In this document: positions 45,752-56,376 of the stretch, piece by piece | Position numbering within the stretch: position 1 is the stretch's first letter | How the letters are laid out: the number at the start of each line of letters is the position of its first letter | Origin: Flavobacteriaceae bacterium | GTDB taxonomy: Bacteria > Bacteroidota > Bacteroidia > Flavobacteriales > Flavobacteriaceae | DNA: 64,000 nucleotides | Direction of reading: 5' to 3' | NCBI GenBank assembly: GCA_028284745.1 | Contig: JANQRC010000068.1 | Span: forward strand, 1 to 64,000 | The notes under the pieces: model-generated | What the model was told of the DNA's origin: nothing | Seen by the model: the letters and a program-made list of their open reading frames with translations, nothing else | Database searches by the model: none | Position numbers and translations under genes: made by a program

Positions 45752-47605
45752 ATGTGTGGAATAGTAGGTTATTTAGGCCATAGAGAAGCGTATCCTATCA
45801 TTGTCAAAGGACTAAAGCGACTTGAATATCGAGGGTATGATAGTGCCGGAATTGCACTATTTGATGGTTCAGACCTAAAAGTGGCCAAGACAAAAGGAAA
45901 AGTAGTAGACCTAGAAGAGCGAGCTGCACAAGAGATCACTAAAGATGGCACCATTGGAATAGGGCATACGAGATGGGCAACCCATGGTGTCCCCAATGAC
46001 GTCAATTCCCATCCACACTATTCAAATTCTGGAGAACTGGTGATCATTCATAATGGCATCATAGAGAATTACGAGCCACTCAAGAAAGAATTGATCAACA
46101 GAGGGTATACCTTCAAGTCAGATACAGATACAGAAGTGCTTGTAAATCTCATTGAAGATGTCAAGAAGAACGAAGAAGTAAAGCTAGGCAAGGCAGTGCA
46201 GATAGCACTCAATCAAGTGGTCGGGGCCTACGCGATCGCTGTTTTCGATAAGGCAAAGCCCGATGAGATCGTAGTTGCCAGACTTGGAAGCCCGCTAGCT
46301 ATTGGTATTGGAGAGAATGAGTTCTTCATCGCCTCAGATGCATCACCATTTATAGAGTACACCAACAAGACCATATACCTAGAGGATGAAGAAATGGCTG
46401 TGGTGAGGCTTGCAAAAGGCGTCAAAGTAAGAAAGATCCATGATGACTCATTGGTCGACCCGTACATACAAGAACTTCAGCTGAACCTTGAACAGATCGA
46501 AAAGGGTGGCTACGACCATTTCATGCTAAAAGAGATCTACGAGCAACCTGAAGCCATAAAAGACACCTATAGAGGAAGACTTCTGGCAGATGAGGGCATT
46601 ATAAGAATGGCTGGTGTCGATGATAATATTCAAAAGTTCTTAAATGCTGATAGAATTATCGTCGTGGCCTGCGGCACATCATGGCATGCTGGATTAGTGG
46701 CAGAATACATCTTTGAGAATTTGGCCAGGGTCCCTGTAGAGGTTGAATATGCATCAGAGTTTAGATATAGGAACCCTGTAATTACAAAAAAGGATGTAGT
46801 TATTGCCATATCACAATCGGGCGAAACGGCAGATACCTTAGCAGCCATCAAGCTCGCCAAGCAAAATGGTGCGTTTGTCTTTGGGGTCTGCAATGTGGTG
46901 GGGTCATCGATTGCTCGAGAAACGGATGCTGGTGCATATACACACGCAGGTCCAGAGATCGGTGTTGCCTCGACAAAGGCATTCACGACCCAAATAACGA
47001 TCTTATCATTGATTGCCTTGCGCTTAGGTGAAGCAAAGGGCACGCTTTCCAAGAGTGATTACCACTACTATCTTAGAGAGCTAGAGTTGATCCCAGAAAA
47101 AGTAGCGCAGACATTGACGGAAGCAACAAACCAGCATATCATCACTATCTCTGAGGAATACAAGGACGCCTCCAACTTTCTGTATCTAGGGCGAGGATAT
47201 AACTTCCCGGTAGCATTAGAGGGCGCGTTGAAGTTGAAGGAGATATCATACATCCATGCTGAAGGATATCCTGCTGCAGAGATGAAGCATGGCCCGATCG
47301 CTTTGATCGACGAACAAATGCCAGTGGTTGTGATCGCCACCAGAAAAGGCCATTACGAAAAAGTAGTAAGTAACATTCAAGAGATAAAATCTCGAGCAGG
47401 GAAGATCATAGCTGTGGTCACCGAAGGGGATCAAGCCGTCAAAGAACTATCAGACCACGTCATTGAAGTGCCTGAAACTTTCGAGGCCTTTACTCCTTTG
47501 CTGACAACGATTCCGCTTCAACTTTTATCGTACCATATTGCCGTAATGAGGGGTTGTAATGTAGACCAACCAAGGAATTTGGCAAAATCTGTTACGGTAG
47601 AATAG
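45752..47605 (+). CDS. glmS: Glutamine-fructose-6-phosphate aminotransferase (isomerizing)
   Basis: GlmS converts fructose 6-phosphate and glutamine to glucosamine 6-phosphate, the entry step to UDP-GlcNAc for peptidoglycan and LPS. The 617-residue protein starts with the N-terminal nucleophile Cys2 (MCGIVGYLGHREA). The glutaminase domain has GIGHTRWATHG and HNGIIENY. Two SIS sugar-isomerase domains follow (ACGTSWHAGL, SQSGETADTLAA; ASTKAFTTQ; LGRGYNFPVALEGALKLKEISYIHAEGY). The C-terminal DQPRNLAKSVTVE is the standard end. It is third after the GlgA-like and DUF4270 genes. No glmS ribozyme is visible upstream, as expected outside Firmicutes. Confidence 0.97.
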   Translation: MCGIVGYLGHREAYPIIVKGLKRLEYRGYDSAGIALFDGSDLKVAKTKGKVVDLEERAAQEITKDGTIGIGHTRWATHGVPNDVNSHPHYSNSGELVIIHNGIIENYEPLKKELINRGYTFKSDTDTEVLVNLIEDVKKNEEVKLGKAVQIALNQVVGAYAIAVFDKAKPDEIVVARLGSPLAIGIGENEFFIASDASPFIEYTNKTIYLEDEEMAVVRLAKGVKVRKIHDDSLVDPYIQELQLNLEQIEKGGYDHFMLKEIYEQPEAIKDTYRGRLLADEGIIRMAGVDDNIQKFLNADRIIVVACGTSWHAGLVAEYIFENLARVPVEVEYASEFRYRNPVITKKDVVIAISQSGETADTLAAIKLAKQNGAFVFGVCNVVGSSIARETDAGAYTHAGPEIGVASTKAFTTQITILSLIALRLGEAKGTLSKSDYHYYLRELELIPEKVAQTLTEATNQHIITISEEYKDASNFLYLGRGYNFPVALEGALKLKEISYIHAEGYPAAEMKHGPIALIDEQMPVVVIATRKGHYEKVVSNIQEIKSRAGKIIAVVTEGDQAVKELSDHVIEVPETFEAFTPLLTTIPLQLLSYHIAVMRGCNVDQPRNLAKSVTVE

Positions 47606-47686
47606 AAAATAATCAATTTTCACCCCTTTTTTGTTCGAAATAGGCAAAAAAGTGTATCTTGTTCGCATTAATATAACCCTAATTTA

Positions 47687-50470
47687 ATGATGAGAACACT
47701 TTTATCAATTTTCACCCTGCTCTGTTGTGCAGTGACCTTTGCACAATCGACGGTGACAGGGAAAGTCATGGACAATAACGGACAACCAATACCCGGCGTG
47801 AATGTTGTTGTTGACGGTACTGCAACTGGTGCCGTTACTGATTTTGATGGGCTATTCACTCTTCAGACAGACAAAACACCACCATTTACTTTAAGATTTA
47901 CCAGTGTTGGATTTGAAGCACAGACCGCACAGATAACCTCCAACAATCAAAATGTTGAAGTTACTATGCAGGAAGAGGCAACCCTGTTGGATGAAATAGT
48001 GATTTCAGCTTCTCGTACTCCGGAGCGTATTCGCGAGTCGCCCGTAACGATCGAGCGCTTTGATGTCAAAGCCATCCAAAACTCAAGCGCCCCCACGTTC
48101 TACGATTCATTAGAAAACCTAAAAGGTGTTGACATGAACACCAACAGCCTTACATTCAAGAGCATCAACACTCGCGGCTTTGCCTCCTTTGCTAACACCC
48201 GTTTCGTACAGCTTGTAGATGGTATGGACAACTCATCGCCAGCATTGAACTTCCCCTTGGGGAACCTGTTAGGAATGTCTGAGCTGGATGTTAATTCGGT
48301 AGAGCTACTTCCTGGCGCATCTTCGGCTCTATATGGTGCTAACGCCTTCAACGGGATCCTTTTCATGACCAGCAAGAGCCCATTTACGCATACAGGTATA
48401 AGTACCTACCTAAAAACAGGTCTTACCTCTAGCGACAATGCAGGAGACAATGCGTTCTATGATGTTGGCGTCAGGGCAGCCCACAAGTTCAGCGAGAAGT
48501 TTGCAGCCAAGGCTTCGGTGTCTTACTTGCAAGGTACAGAGTGGTTCTCTACAGACTTCACCGATTTCAACAATCCAGGCTTTACACGAGATAACCCTAA
48601 CTATGATGGGCTAAACATATATGGTGACGAAGTAGCAACTACCTTGGATTTTGATGAAATAGCTGCCGGTGCATTACCCATTCCCGCTGCTACAAACTAT
48701 GGCTCGGCAACAATCTCAAGAACTGGCTATGCCGAGCAAGACCTGATGAACTACGATGCCGAAAGCGTAAAGGCAGACTTCGCATTACATTACAAGCCGT
48801 TTGGTGATGACCTAGAGTTTATCTGGAACTCAAAGATCGGTAGAGGAAACACCATTTACCAAGGTGCCAACCGCTATTCCATACAAGACTTCTTCATGCA
48901 ACAGCACAAATTAGAGGTGCGAAGCGACAACTTCTTTGTGCGAGGCTACACGACTTCTGAGAAGGCAGGGAACTCATATGACACACGCTTCACGGCGATC
49001 AACGTTAACCGACGCTGGAAGAGTGATCAGCAATGGTTCACCGACTATGCAGGAGCATTTATTGGGGCACTAGCAGGTCAAGGTATTTTCAGCAACCCTA
49101 CCGAAGACCAACTCGCTGCAGCTCATGCTGCAGGTAGGTCTGCAGCCGATACGGGTCGTTTTCTGCCTGGTACTCCAGAGTTCGAAAATGCCTTTAATGC
49201 CGTGACTGCCGATGGCGACCTTACCACGGGATCGAGATTCCAAGATAATTCTAGGCTATATCATGTAGATGCCAACTACAACTTTGCGCATCTTACCAAA
49301 GACTTTGCAGACATCATGATCGGTGGTTCGTACCGTCAATTTGAGTTGAACTCTGCAGGAACCATCTACACGGATACCGACGGCCCGATCAACTACAGCG
49401 AATATGGCGCCTATCTTCAGGTTCAGAAGAAGTTTGCTGACGAGCGCGTAAAGTTCACAGGCTCTGTGCGCTATGATAAGTCAGAATTCTTCGATGGTTT
49501 CTTCTCGCCACGGGCATCATTGGTGGTGGCCCTAGACGAAGAAGCTCGCCACAACATCAGAGCATCGTTCCAGACCGGTTTCAGGAATCCTGACACTCAA
49601 TCATTGTTCATTGGATTGAACGCCGGTAGAGCCATCCTCGTAGGGTCGGCTCCTGATAACTTAGACCGTTACAGCATTACTTTAGACGATGTTAGTACCA
49701 ACGGACAGGCCATCATTGGCAACGAAGTGACCCTGACCGGGAGACAGGCCTATGAGAATTCCTTTGATGCGGCTTCAGTACGAGCCGGTGCTCCTGTTGC
49801 TGCTGAAACGCCACTAGTGGAGCCAGAGCAAGTTACGGCATATGAGGTAGGATATCGCGGCATCTTGGGCAGCAACTTCAATATAGACCTAAGTGTATAC
49901 TACAATACATACGATGACTTTCTCTCTAACCGAAACGTACTGGTACCTTACTACGGTACAGTAGGCGATAACTCATTATCGTTGCTAGCGCTTCAAAACG
50001 AAGACTTCCAGGTCTTTCAGACCTACACCAATGCAGTCTCGGATATCAGTTCATATGGTGGGGCCATCGGCATCAACACGAAGGTGCTCAATGGCTTTGA
50101 CCTAGGCCTTAATTACACCTACGCCAAGCTAGATTTTGACCGCGCACCCCAAGATGCGGATTTCGAGACGAACTTCAACACCCCCGAGCACAAGGTCAAG
50201 GCCTCTTTTGGTAAGGACAACTTGTTCGAGAACTTTGGTTTTAATGTGAATTGGAGATGGAACGATGCGTTCCTTTGGGAATCAACGTTTGCTGATGGCA
50301 TCATCCCTGCTAGGAACCTTATCGATGCTCAGATCAATCTCACGGTGCCTAGTATCAAGTCAATATTCAAAATAGGTGGAGCCAACATCCTAGGGCACGA
50401 GTACGTGAGTGCACCGGGAGCTGGTACCATCGGAGCACAATATTTTGTTTCTTGGACAATCAATCAATAG
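47687..50470 (+). CDS. TonB-dependent receptor with carboxypeptidase-like domain
   Basis: This 927-residue outer-membrane receptor has a signal peptide (to about residue 19, AVTFAQ). A carboxypeptidase-regulatory-like domain follows at about 22-100 (VTGKVMDNNGQPIPGVNVVVDGTATGAVTDFDG). A TonB plug lies at about 105-230 (ISASRTPERIRESPVTIERFD, INTRGFASFANTRFVQLVDGMD, VELLPGASSALYGANAFNGI). The beta-barrel ends in QYFVSWTINQ. It is followed 20 bases later by an SGNH-hydrolase lipoprotein, so the pair probably handles one lipid- or ester-containing substrate. That substrate cannot be read. An AT-rich spacer of 81 bases after glmS may carry its promoter; no perfect -7 box is seen. Confidence 0.9.
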   Translation: MMRTLLSIFTLLCCAVTFAQSTVTGKVMDNNGQPIPGVNVVVDGTATGAVTDFDGLFTLQTDKTPPFTLRFTSVGFEAQTAQITSNNQNVEVTMQEEATLLDEIVISASRTPERIRESPVTIERFDVKAIQNSSAPTFYDSLENLKGVDMNTNSLTFKSINTRGFASFANTRFVQLVDGMDNSSPALNFPLGNLLGMSELDVNSVELLPGASSALYGANAFNGILFMTSKSPFTHTGISTYLKTGLTSSDNAGDNAFYDVGVRAAHKFSEKFAAKASVSYLQGTEWFSTDFTDFNNPGFTRDNPNYDGLNIYGDEVATTLDFDEIAAGALPIPAATNYGSATISRTGYAEQDLMNYDAESVKADFALHYKPFGDDLEFIWNSKIGRGNTIYQGANRYSIQDFFMQQHKLEVRSDNFFVRGYTTSEKAGNSYDTRFTAINVNRRWKSDQQWFTDYAGAFIGALAGQGIFSNPTEDQLAAAHAAGRSAADTGRFLPGTPEFENAFNAVTADGDLTTGSRFQDNSRLYHVDANYNFAHLTKDFADIMIGGSYRQFELNSAGTIYTDTDGPINYSEYGAYLQVQKKFADERVKFTGSVRYDKSEFFDGFFSPRASLVVALDEEARHNIRASFQTGFRNPDTQSLFIGLNAGRAILVGSAPDNLDRYSITLDDVSTNGQAIIGNEVTLTGRQAYENSFDAASVRAGAPVAAETPLVEPEQVTAYEVGYRGILGSNFNIDLSVYYNTYDDFLSNRNVLVPYYGTVGDNSLSLLALQNEDFQVFQTYTNAVSDISSYGGAIGINTKVLNGFDLGLNYTYAKLDFDRAPQDADFETNFNTPEHKVKASFGKDNLFENFGFNVNWRWNDAFLWESTFADGIIPARNLIDAQINLTVPSIKSIFKIGGANILGHEYVSAPGAGTIGAQYFVSWTINQ

Positions 50471-50490
50471 TGACTATAAAAATTAAAGAC

Positions 50491-52134
50491 ATGAAAAAAT
50501 ATATTAGTTTACTTTTTGCCTTTACGGTCACTTTTGCGATCGTGTCGTGCGAATCTGATGACGATACCTTGGTAGATCCCTTTATTCGTGATGTAGAACT
50601 TGTAAACCCTCCTGCAGTAACGATATCAAGCGGCACAGCTAATTTTTCGACTTTTGTTTCCGTGGGTAACTCCATCACCGCAGGCTTCTCTGACGGGGCA
50701 TTGTTTACTACAGGGCAAGCAGTTTCGTTCCCTAATATCTTGGCACAACAGTTTGCCCAAGTTACAGACGATGGTGCGAACACTTCATTCACACAACCTT
50801 TGATGAATGACGATATAGGGGGATTGTTATTAGGTGGAACTCCTATTGCGGGTCCTCGATTGATCTTTGACGCTGTTAATCAGGCTCCTGTTCCAGTAAG
50901 TGGCACACCAACGACAGATGTGGCAACAAATGCCATTCCAGGTCAGTACAACAATTCAGGAGTCCCAGGTGCTAAGAGTTTCCATTTATTGGCACCAGGT
51001 TATGGAAATATTGCAGGACTGGCCACAATGCCAGCAACAGCCAATCCATATTTTGTAAGAATGGCTTCTGCTCCAAATGCAACTGTTCTAGGAGATGCAC
51101 TGGCACAACAACCAAGCTTTTTGTCATTATGGATCGGTAATAACGATGTCTTAGGCTATGCTACCTCTGGTGGCGAAAGCGACATGATGGCCGATAACTA
51201 CAATCCTATTACAGATACACCAACATTTACAGGTACTTTTGCAGCTATTACCCAGCAAATACAAGCTGCAGGTGTTGGCGGTGGTATCGTGGCAAATATC
51301 CCTAATGTTGCAGATGCACCATTCTTCACTACGGTTCCTTTTGCGCCTCTAGACCCAACAGATCCTAATTTTGGACCTCAGATTCCGACGTTGAATTCTG
51401 TGTTTGGCGCACTAAACCCAATTTTTGAGGCGGTTGACCCAAGTAGAGCAATTGTTTTTTCTGAAACAGCTGCAAGCCCAGTGGTAATTGTAGACGAGAC
51501 CTTGGCAGACATCTCTGCCATCATAACAGCACAGTTGAATGCGAGCCCTACCTTCCCGATTTTCTTGCAACAATTTGGAATAACTGACCCAGCAGCAGTG
51601 CCATTAGTTGCAGCACTATTAGGAAATCTTTATGGTCAAACGCGTCAAGCTACGGCAGACGACCTATTGTTGTTAACGACAAGTTCGCTCGTTGGTACTG
51701 TGAATGCAGATGCTGCGGCATTCTTAGAGTCTCAAGGGCTGTCTCCTGAGCTAGCTGCTCAGTTCTCTACAGAAGGAATTACGCTTGGATTGGCAGATAA
51801 GTGGGTATTGCTGCCTTCAGAACAACAAGAGATCGCCGATGCTACCGTAGCATTCAATCAGGTGATCGCCGATACGGCCACTCAATTAGATTGGCCTCTG
51901 TTTGATGTGAACACCTTTTTCAACGAAGTAGCTACTAACGGATTTCAGGCTGGAAGCGCCTTTATGACTGCAGATTTTGTAACTGGAGGAACATTCTCAT
52001 TAGATGGTATCCATCCATCACCAAGGGGGAATGCCGTAATTGCCAATCAAATGATCGCTCTGATCAATGCCAAATACGGTGCAAACCTGCCAGAAGTAAA
52101 CCCAGTTGATTTTACAGGGATATATCTGAATTGA
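50491..52134 (+). CDS. SGNH/GDSL-family hydrolase lipoprotein
   Basis: The start at 50491 gives MKKYISLLFAFTVTFAIVSC, a lipoprotein signal with lipobox AIVSC; the longer frame begins with a non-ATG codon inside the receptor gene. The 547-residue protein has the GDSL-type block I as VSVGNSITAGF (nucleophile Ser), block III WIGNNDVLGYA (oxyanion Asn) and block V LDGIHPSPRGNAVIAN (Asp and His), all intact. It is longer than minimal SGNH enzymes because of inserts rich in Ala/Pro. It is likely an outer-membrane-anchored esterase or lipase working with the TonB receptor just upstream. A strong terminator follows. Confidence 0.88.
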   Translation: MKKYISLLFAFTVTFAIVSCESDDDTLVDPFIRDVELVNPPAVTISSGTANFSTFVSVGNSITAGFSDGALFTTGQAVSFPNILAQQFAQVTDDGANTSFTQPLMNDDIGGLLLGGTPIAGPRLIFDAVNQAPVPVSGTPTTDVATNAIPGQYNNSGVPGAKSFHLLAPGYGNIAGLATMPATANPYFVRMASAPNATVLGDALAQQPSFLSLWIGNNDVLGYATSGGESDMMADNYNPITDTPTFTGTFAAITQQIQAAGVGGGIVANIPNVADAPFFTTVPFAPLDPTDPNFGPQIPTLNSVFGALNPIFEAVDPSRAIVFSETAASPVVIVDETLADISAIITAQLNASPTFPIFLQQFGITDPAAVPLVAALLGNLYGQTRQATADDLLLLTTSSLVGTVNADAAAFLESQGLSPELAAQFSTEGITLGLADKWVLLPSEQQEIADATVAFNQVIADTATQLDWPLFDVNTFFNEVATNGFQAGSAFMTADFVTGGTFSLDGIHPSPRGNAVIANQMIALINAKYGANLPEVNPVDFTGIYLN

Positions 52135-52159
52135 ATACATACCAAGTATAGTAATTAAG

Positions 52160-52187
52160 GCCAGCGAAATTTTCGCTGGCTTTTTTG
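52160..52187 (+). terminator. Rho-independent terminator after the SGNH lipoprotein
   Basis: GCCAGCGAAA (52160-52169) and TTTCGCTGGC (52171-52180) form a strong stem followed by TTTTTTG. It insulates atpD from upstream transcription. Confidence 0.9.
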
Positions 52188-52242
52188 TTCAAAGATGTTT
52201 AAAAATGAAAGCGATGCATGCTACTTTTTATATTGAAAAGTA

Positions 52243-52250
52243 TATCTTTG
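52243..52250 (+). promoter_or_regulatory. -7 box of the atpDC operon
   Basis: TATCTTTG is an exact TAnnTTTG match 61 nt before the atpD ATG. The long leader contains a small hairpin (52265-52284). Confidence 0.65.
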
Positions 52251-52264
52251 CACCGCTAAAAACA

Positions 52265-52284
52265 ACGTGTTGCCGCATACACGT
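52265..52284 (+). promoter_or_regulatory. Hairpin in the atpD leader
   Basis: ACGTGT (52265-52270) and ACACGT (52279-52284) can pair around TGCCGCAT within the predicted 5' leader of atpD. Function unknown; it could protect the 5' end of the transcript. Confidence 0.4.
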
Positions 52285-52308
52285 CTTACCGAATATAAAA
52301 ACACTTAA

Positions 52309-53820
<1,512 letters not shown>

Positions 53821-53843
53821 AACAGTAACGAGATGTGTAGTTT

Positions 53844-53893
53844 AGTATTGAGTGTGATCTCATGATCTAAATGCTCAATACTCAATACTTAAA
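53844..53893. repeat. Intra-operon inverted/tandem repeat, copy 2 (atpD-atpC spacer)
   Basis: AGTATTGAGT (53844-53853) is complementary to the ACTCAATACT unit; CTCAATACT appears twice at 53874-53882 and 53881-53889. It repeats the sdhA-sdhB spacer motif in the same order, just before the start codon of the downstream gene. Confidence 0.75.
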
Positions 53894-53895
53894 AC

Positions 53896-54174
53896 ATGTA
53901 TTTAGAAATAGTAACCCCAGAGGCCACACTTTTCAGTGGTGAAGTAGAATCAGTTGCAGTGCCAGGCATCAACGGCGAGTTCCAGATGCTGAAGGATCAC
54001 GCCCCCATCGTATCGCTGCTTGGTCAAGGGAACGTGAAGATCCATGGTGCCATAGAACTTAGTAAGGAATTCAAAGATGAATTCACCAAAGGAGAAAACA
54101 ATACAACTGTGTTGTCGATCAACAGTGGAACGCTAGAGATGAAGGACAACAAAGTTATCGTGCTTGCAGACTAA
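53896..54174 (+). CDS. atpC: ATP synthase F1 epsilon subunit
   Basis: The 92-residue protein is the N-terminal beta-sandwich of the epsilon subunit (LEIVTPEATLFSGEVESVAVPGINGEFQMLKDHAPIVSLLG). It lacks the C-terminal helical hairpin that inhibits the enzyme in many bacteria. Such short forms are usual in Bacteroidota. It couples the rotor to the catalytic head in F1. The ATG at 53896 lies 2 bases after the repeat element in the atpD-atpC spacer, so that element forms almost the entire upstream untranslated part. A terminator follows the gene. Confidence 0.92.
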   Translation: MYLEIVTPEATLFSGEVESVAVPGINGEFQMLKDHAPIVSLLGQGNVKIHGAIELSKEFKDEFTKGENNTTVLSINSGTLEMKDNKVIVLAD

Positions 54175-54201
54175 AGCATATCTTTGAGATAGGATAGAAG
54201 G

Positions 54202-54227
54202 AAACCCGCAACGTTTGCGGGTTTTTT
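54202..54227 (+). terminator. Rho-independent terminator after atpC
   Basis: AAACCCGCAA (54202-54211) pairs with TTGCGGGTTT (54215-54224) and runs into TTTTTT. It ends the atpDC transcript. Confidence 0.9.
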
Positions 54228-54277
54228 CATGATGAAATCATTTCAAGGAACTATCAGCAGTTATGCTGGTTATTCCC

Positions 54278-54285
54278 TATTTTTG
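54278..54285 (+). promoter_or_regulatory. -7 box of rpoN
   Basis: TATTTTTG is an exact TAnnTTTG match 25 nt before the ATG at 54311. Since it lies inside the longer frame that could start at 54263, it supports the later start. Confidence 0.6.
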
Positions 54286-54310
54286 TTTAGCAAATGGCAG
54301 ACAGGTTTTC

Positions 54311-55774
54311 ATGTTAAAACAACAGTTACAATTCAAATTATCACAGAAGCTTTCTCCGCAACAGATCCAGTTGATGAAACTGATCCAGTTGCCAACCTTG
54401 GCCTTTGAGCAACGATTGAAGCAAGAACTTGAAGAGAATCCAGCGTTAGAGAGCGGTAAGGATAAGACAGATGACTATGAGGACGATTCGCTTTACGGAG
54501 AGGACGCCTATGATGACTACTCGTCTGACGATGATTCGCGTGATGATGTAAATATAGACGAGTATATCAGCGATGATGAGATCCCGAACTATCGCCTGCA
54601 AGCCAACAACTACAGTGCCGATGATGACGACAAGAAAGTGCCGTATGCTTCAGGGACTTCTTTCACGCAGTTCTTAATGAATCAGTTGAGTACGTTTCGC
54701 CTTGAAGAAGAAGAGCAAAAAATTGCAGAATTCCTAGTTGGAAGCATTGATGAGAGTGGCTATGTCCGTAGGTCGGTAACTGATATCATGGATGACCTTG
54801 CTTTTACTCAGAATGTTTTCACCACAGACGAGCGAATTAATGAAGTGTTCGAAATAATTCATGAGCTTGACCCTGCTGGGGTTGGTGCAAGAAACTTACA
54901 AGAGTGTCTTTTGATCCAGCTCAAGAGAAAGGAAAATTCTTTTGGGGTGAGGTTGGCCATGGAGATCCTTGAAAAAGCGTTCGATCAGTTTACCAAAAAA
55001 CACTATAAGAAGATCCTTCAGAAGTTCGATATCGATGAGGATGCCTTAAAAGATGCCATCAGCGAGATAGAAAGGCTCAATCCTAAGCCTGGAGGAACGT
55101 ATGCTGGCAGCAATAAGATCGTAGAACAGATCGTGCCTGATTATACGATTAGAATTGTTGATGGTAAGTTAGAATTGACGCTCAATGGTAGAAATGCCCC
55201 TGAGTTGCATGTGTCAAAAGAGTATAACGAAATGCTCAAAGGGTACAAGCAGAGCAAAGAGAAAAGCAAATCGCAAAAGGATGCTGTGCTGTTCATCAAG
55301 CAGAAGTTAGATGCAGCGAAGTGGTTCATAGATGCGATCAGACAACGCCAGCAGACGTTGCTTGTTACGATGAATGCCATTATGCATTATCAGGAGGAAT
55401 ATTTCCTCACGGGAGACGAGCGTAAGCTAAAGCCCATGATCCTGAAGGACATTGCAGATATGATCGCGATGGATGTATCAACAGTTTCGCGAGTGGCCAA
55501 TAGCAAGTATGTAGACACGCCTTATGGCACCAAGCTGATAAAGGAATTCTTCTCTGAGGCAATGAAAAATGAGCAAGGCGAAGAAGTAAGTACGCGCGAG
55601 ATCAAAAAGATTCTAGAAACTGTTATCGAAGAGGAAGATAAGCGCAAGCCACTCACTGATGAGAAACTGTCCAAGATCCTGAAAGACAAAGGATATCCCA
55701 TTGCTCGAAGAACGGTTGCTAAATACCGCGAGCAATTAGACTACCCTGTGGCACGCTTGCGTAAGAAGATATGA
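54311..55774 (+). CDS. rpoN: RNA polymerase sigma-54 factor
   Basis: Sigma-54 directs transcription from -24/-12 promoters activated by enhancer-binding ATPases. The 487-residue protein begins with the Gln/Leu-rich region I (MLKQQLQFKLSQKLSPQQIQLMKLIQLPTLAFEQRLKQEL). A strongly acidic region II follows (about residues 55-105, Asp-rich). The core-binding domain is next, then the helix-turn-helix (IADMIAMDVSTVSRVANSKYV) and the RpoN box ARRTVAKYRE near residue 465. The start was chosen because region I begins exactly at 54311. Its stop overlaps the ATG of the next gene (ATGA). Confidence 0.95.
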   Translation: MLKQQLQFKLSQKLSPQQIQLMKLIQLPTLAFEQRLKQELEENPALESGKDKTDDYEDDSLYGEDAYDDYSSDDDSRDDVNIDEYISDDEIPNYRLQANNYSADDDDKKVPYASGTSFTQFLMNQLSTFRLEEEEQKIAEFLVGSIDESGYVRRSVTDIMDDLAFTQNVFTTDERINEVFEIIHELDPAGVGARNLQECLLIQLKRKENSFGVRLAMEILEKAFDQFTKKHYKKILQKFDIDEDALKDAISEIERLNPKPGGTYAGSNKIVEQIVPDYTIRIVDGKLELTLNGRNAPELHVSKEYNEMLKGYKQSKEKSKSQKDAVLFIKQKLDAAKWFIDAIRQRQQTLLVTMNAIMHYQEEYFLTGDERKLKPMILKDIADMIAMDVSTVSRVANSKYVDTPYGTKLIKEFFSEAMKNEQGEEVSTREIKKILETVIEEEDKRKPLTDEKLSKILKDKGYPIARRTVAKYREQLDYPVARLRKKI

Positions 55775-56376
55775 ATCGTTTCCTGACATTAGTCTCATAT
55801 GTTTTCCATCCTGTATTCATTTCTTTGATCGGTACGATCATCTTTTATGCAGTTACTCCTAAATTCTATCCTCAAAGGCTGGTCAGAGCTGTTATCATTT
55901 CAATAACCATATTAAGTGTGATCATTCCGCTTGTCCTTTTTCATTTGTTGAAAAACCTAGGAATCATACGATCCTTTTTTTTGCCCAATGTACAAGAACG
56001 GAAAATACCTGTTCTGGCCAATGTCGTACTGATGTTGTTGATCATGGTCAGAGTGGTGCCGAAGACCTTTGCCCAGGAGCTATTCTTCTTTTTTTCGGGC
56101 ATTGTAGGAACGATGATGCTTTGCTATGTAATGATCGTTTTCAAGATAAAGGCCAGCATGCATATGATGGGGGTTACTGGGTTGACGATCTTTGTGGTTG
56201 GTCTAAGCTATCACTACAAGATAAACTTGGCCTGGCTTTTGGGAGCTTTGATAATCGCCAGTGGGGCAGTCGCTACATCACGACTTCACTTCAAAGCACA
56301 CACACGACATGAGGTGATCCTAGGAAGCATGGCTGGGGCAATTCCTCAACTGTTTGCGTTCCATTATTGGTTATAG
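55771..56376 (+). CDS. Integral membrane protein, divergent PAP2-like
   Basis: The 201-residue protein has about five to six membrane helices. Near the C-terminus SRLHFKAHTRHEVILG resembles the third motif of PAP2 phosphatases (SRx5Hx3D), with Glu in place of the final Asp. The first motif (KxxxxxxRP) is not visible and PSGH is replaced by SMHMMG, so phosphatase activity is uncertain. It overlaps rpoN by 4 bases and so is translationally coupled to it. It converges on sprT with a 6-base overlap. The PAP2 name is used in related genomes, but the motif loss argues for caution. Confidence 0.7.
   Translation: MNRFLTLVSYVFHPVFISLIGTIIFYAVTPKFYPQRLVRAVIISITILSVIIPLVLFHLLKNLGIIRSFFLPNVQERKIPVLANVVLMLLIMVRVVPKTFAQELFFFFSGIVGTMMLCYVMIVFKIKASMHMMGVTGLTIFVVGLSYHYKINLAWLLGALIIASGAVATSRLHFKAHTRHEVILGSMAGAIPQLFAFHYWL

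Noticed and set aside
45600-45752. Possible glmS ribozyme before glmS
   Set aside because: glmS starts 3 bases after the previous stop codon and no ribozyme core can fit; this riboswitch is known from Firmicutes.
54263-54310. N-terminal extension of rpoN to 54263
   Set aside because: It contains the rpoN -7 box, and sigma-54 region I begins exactly at 54311.
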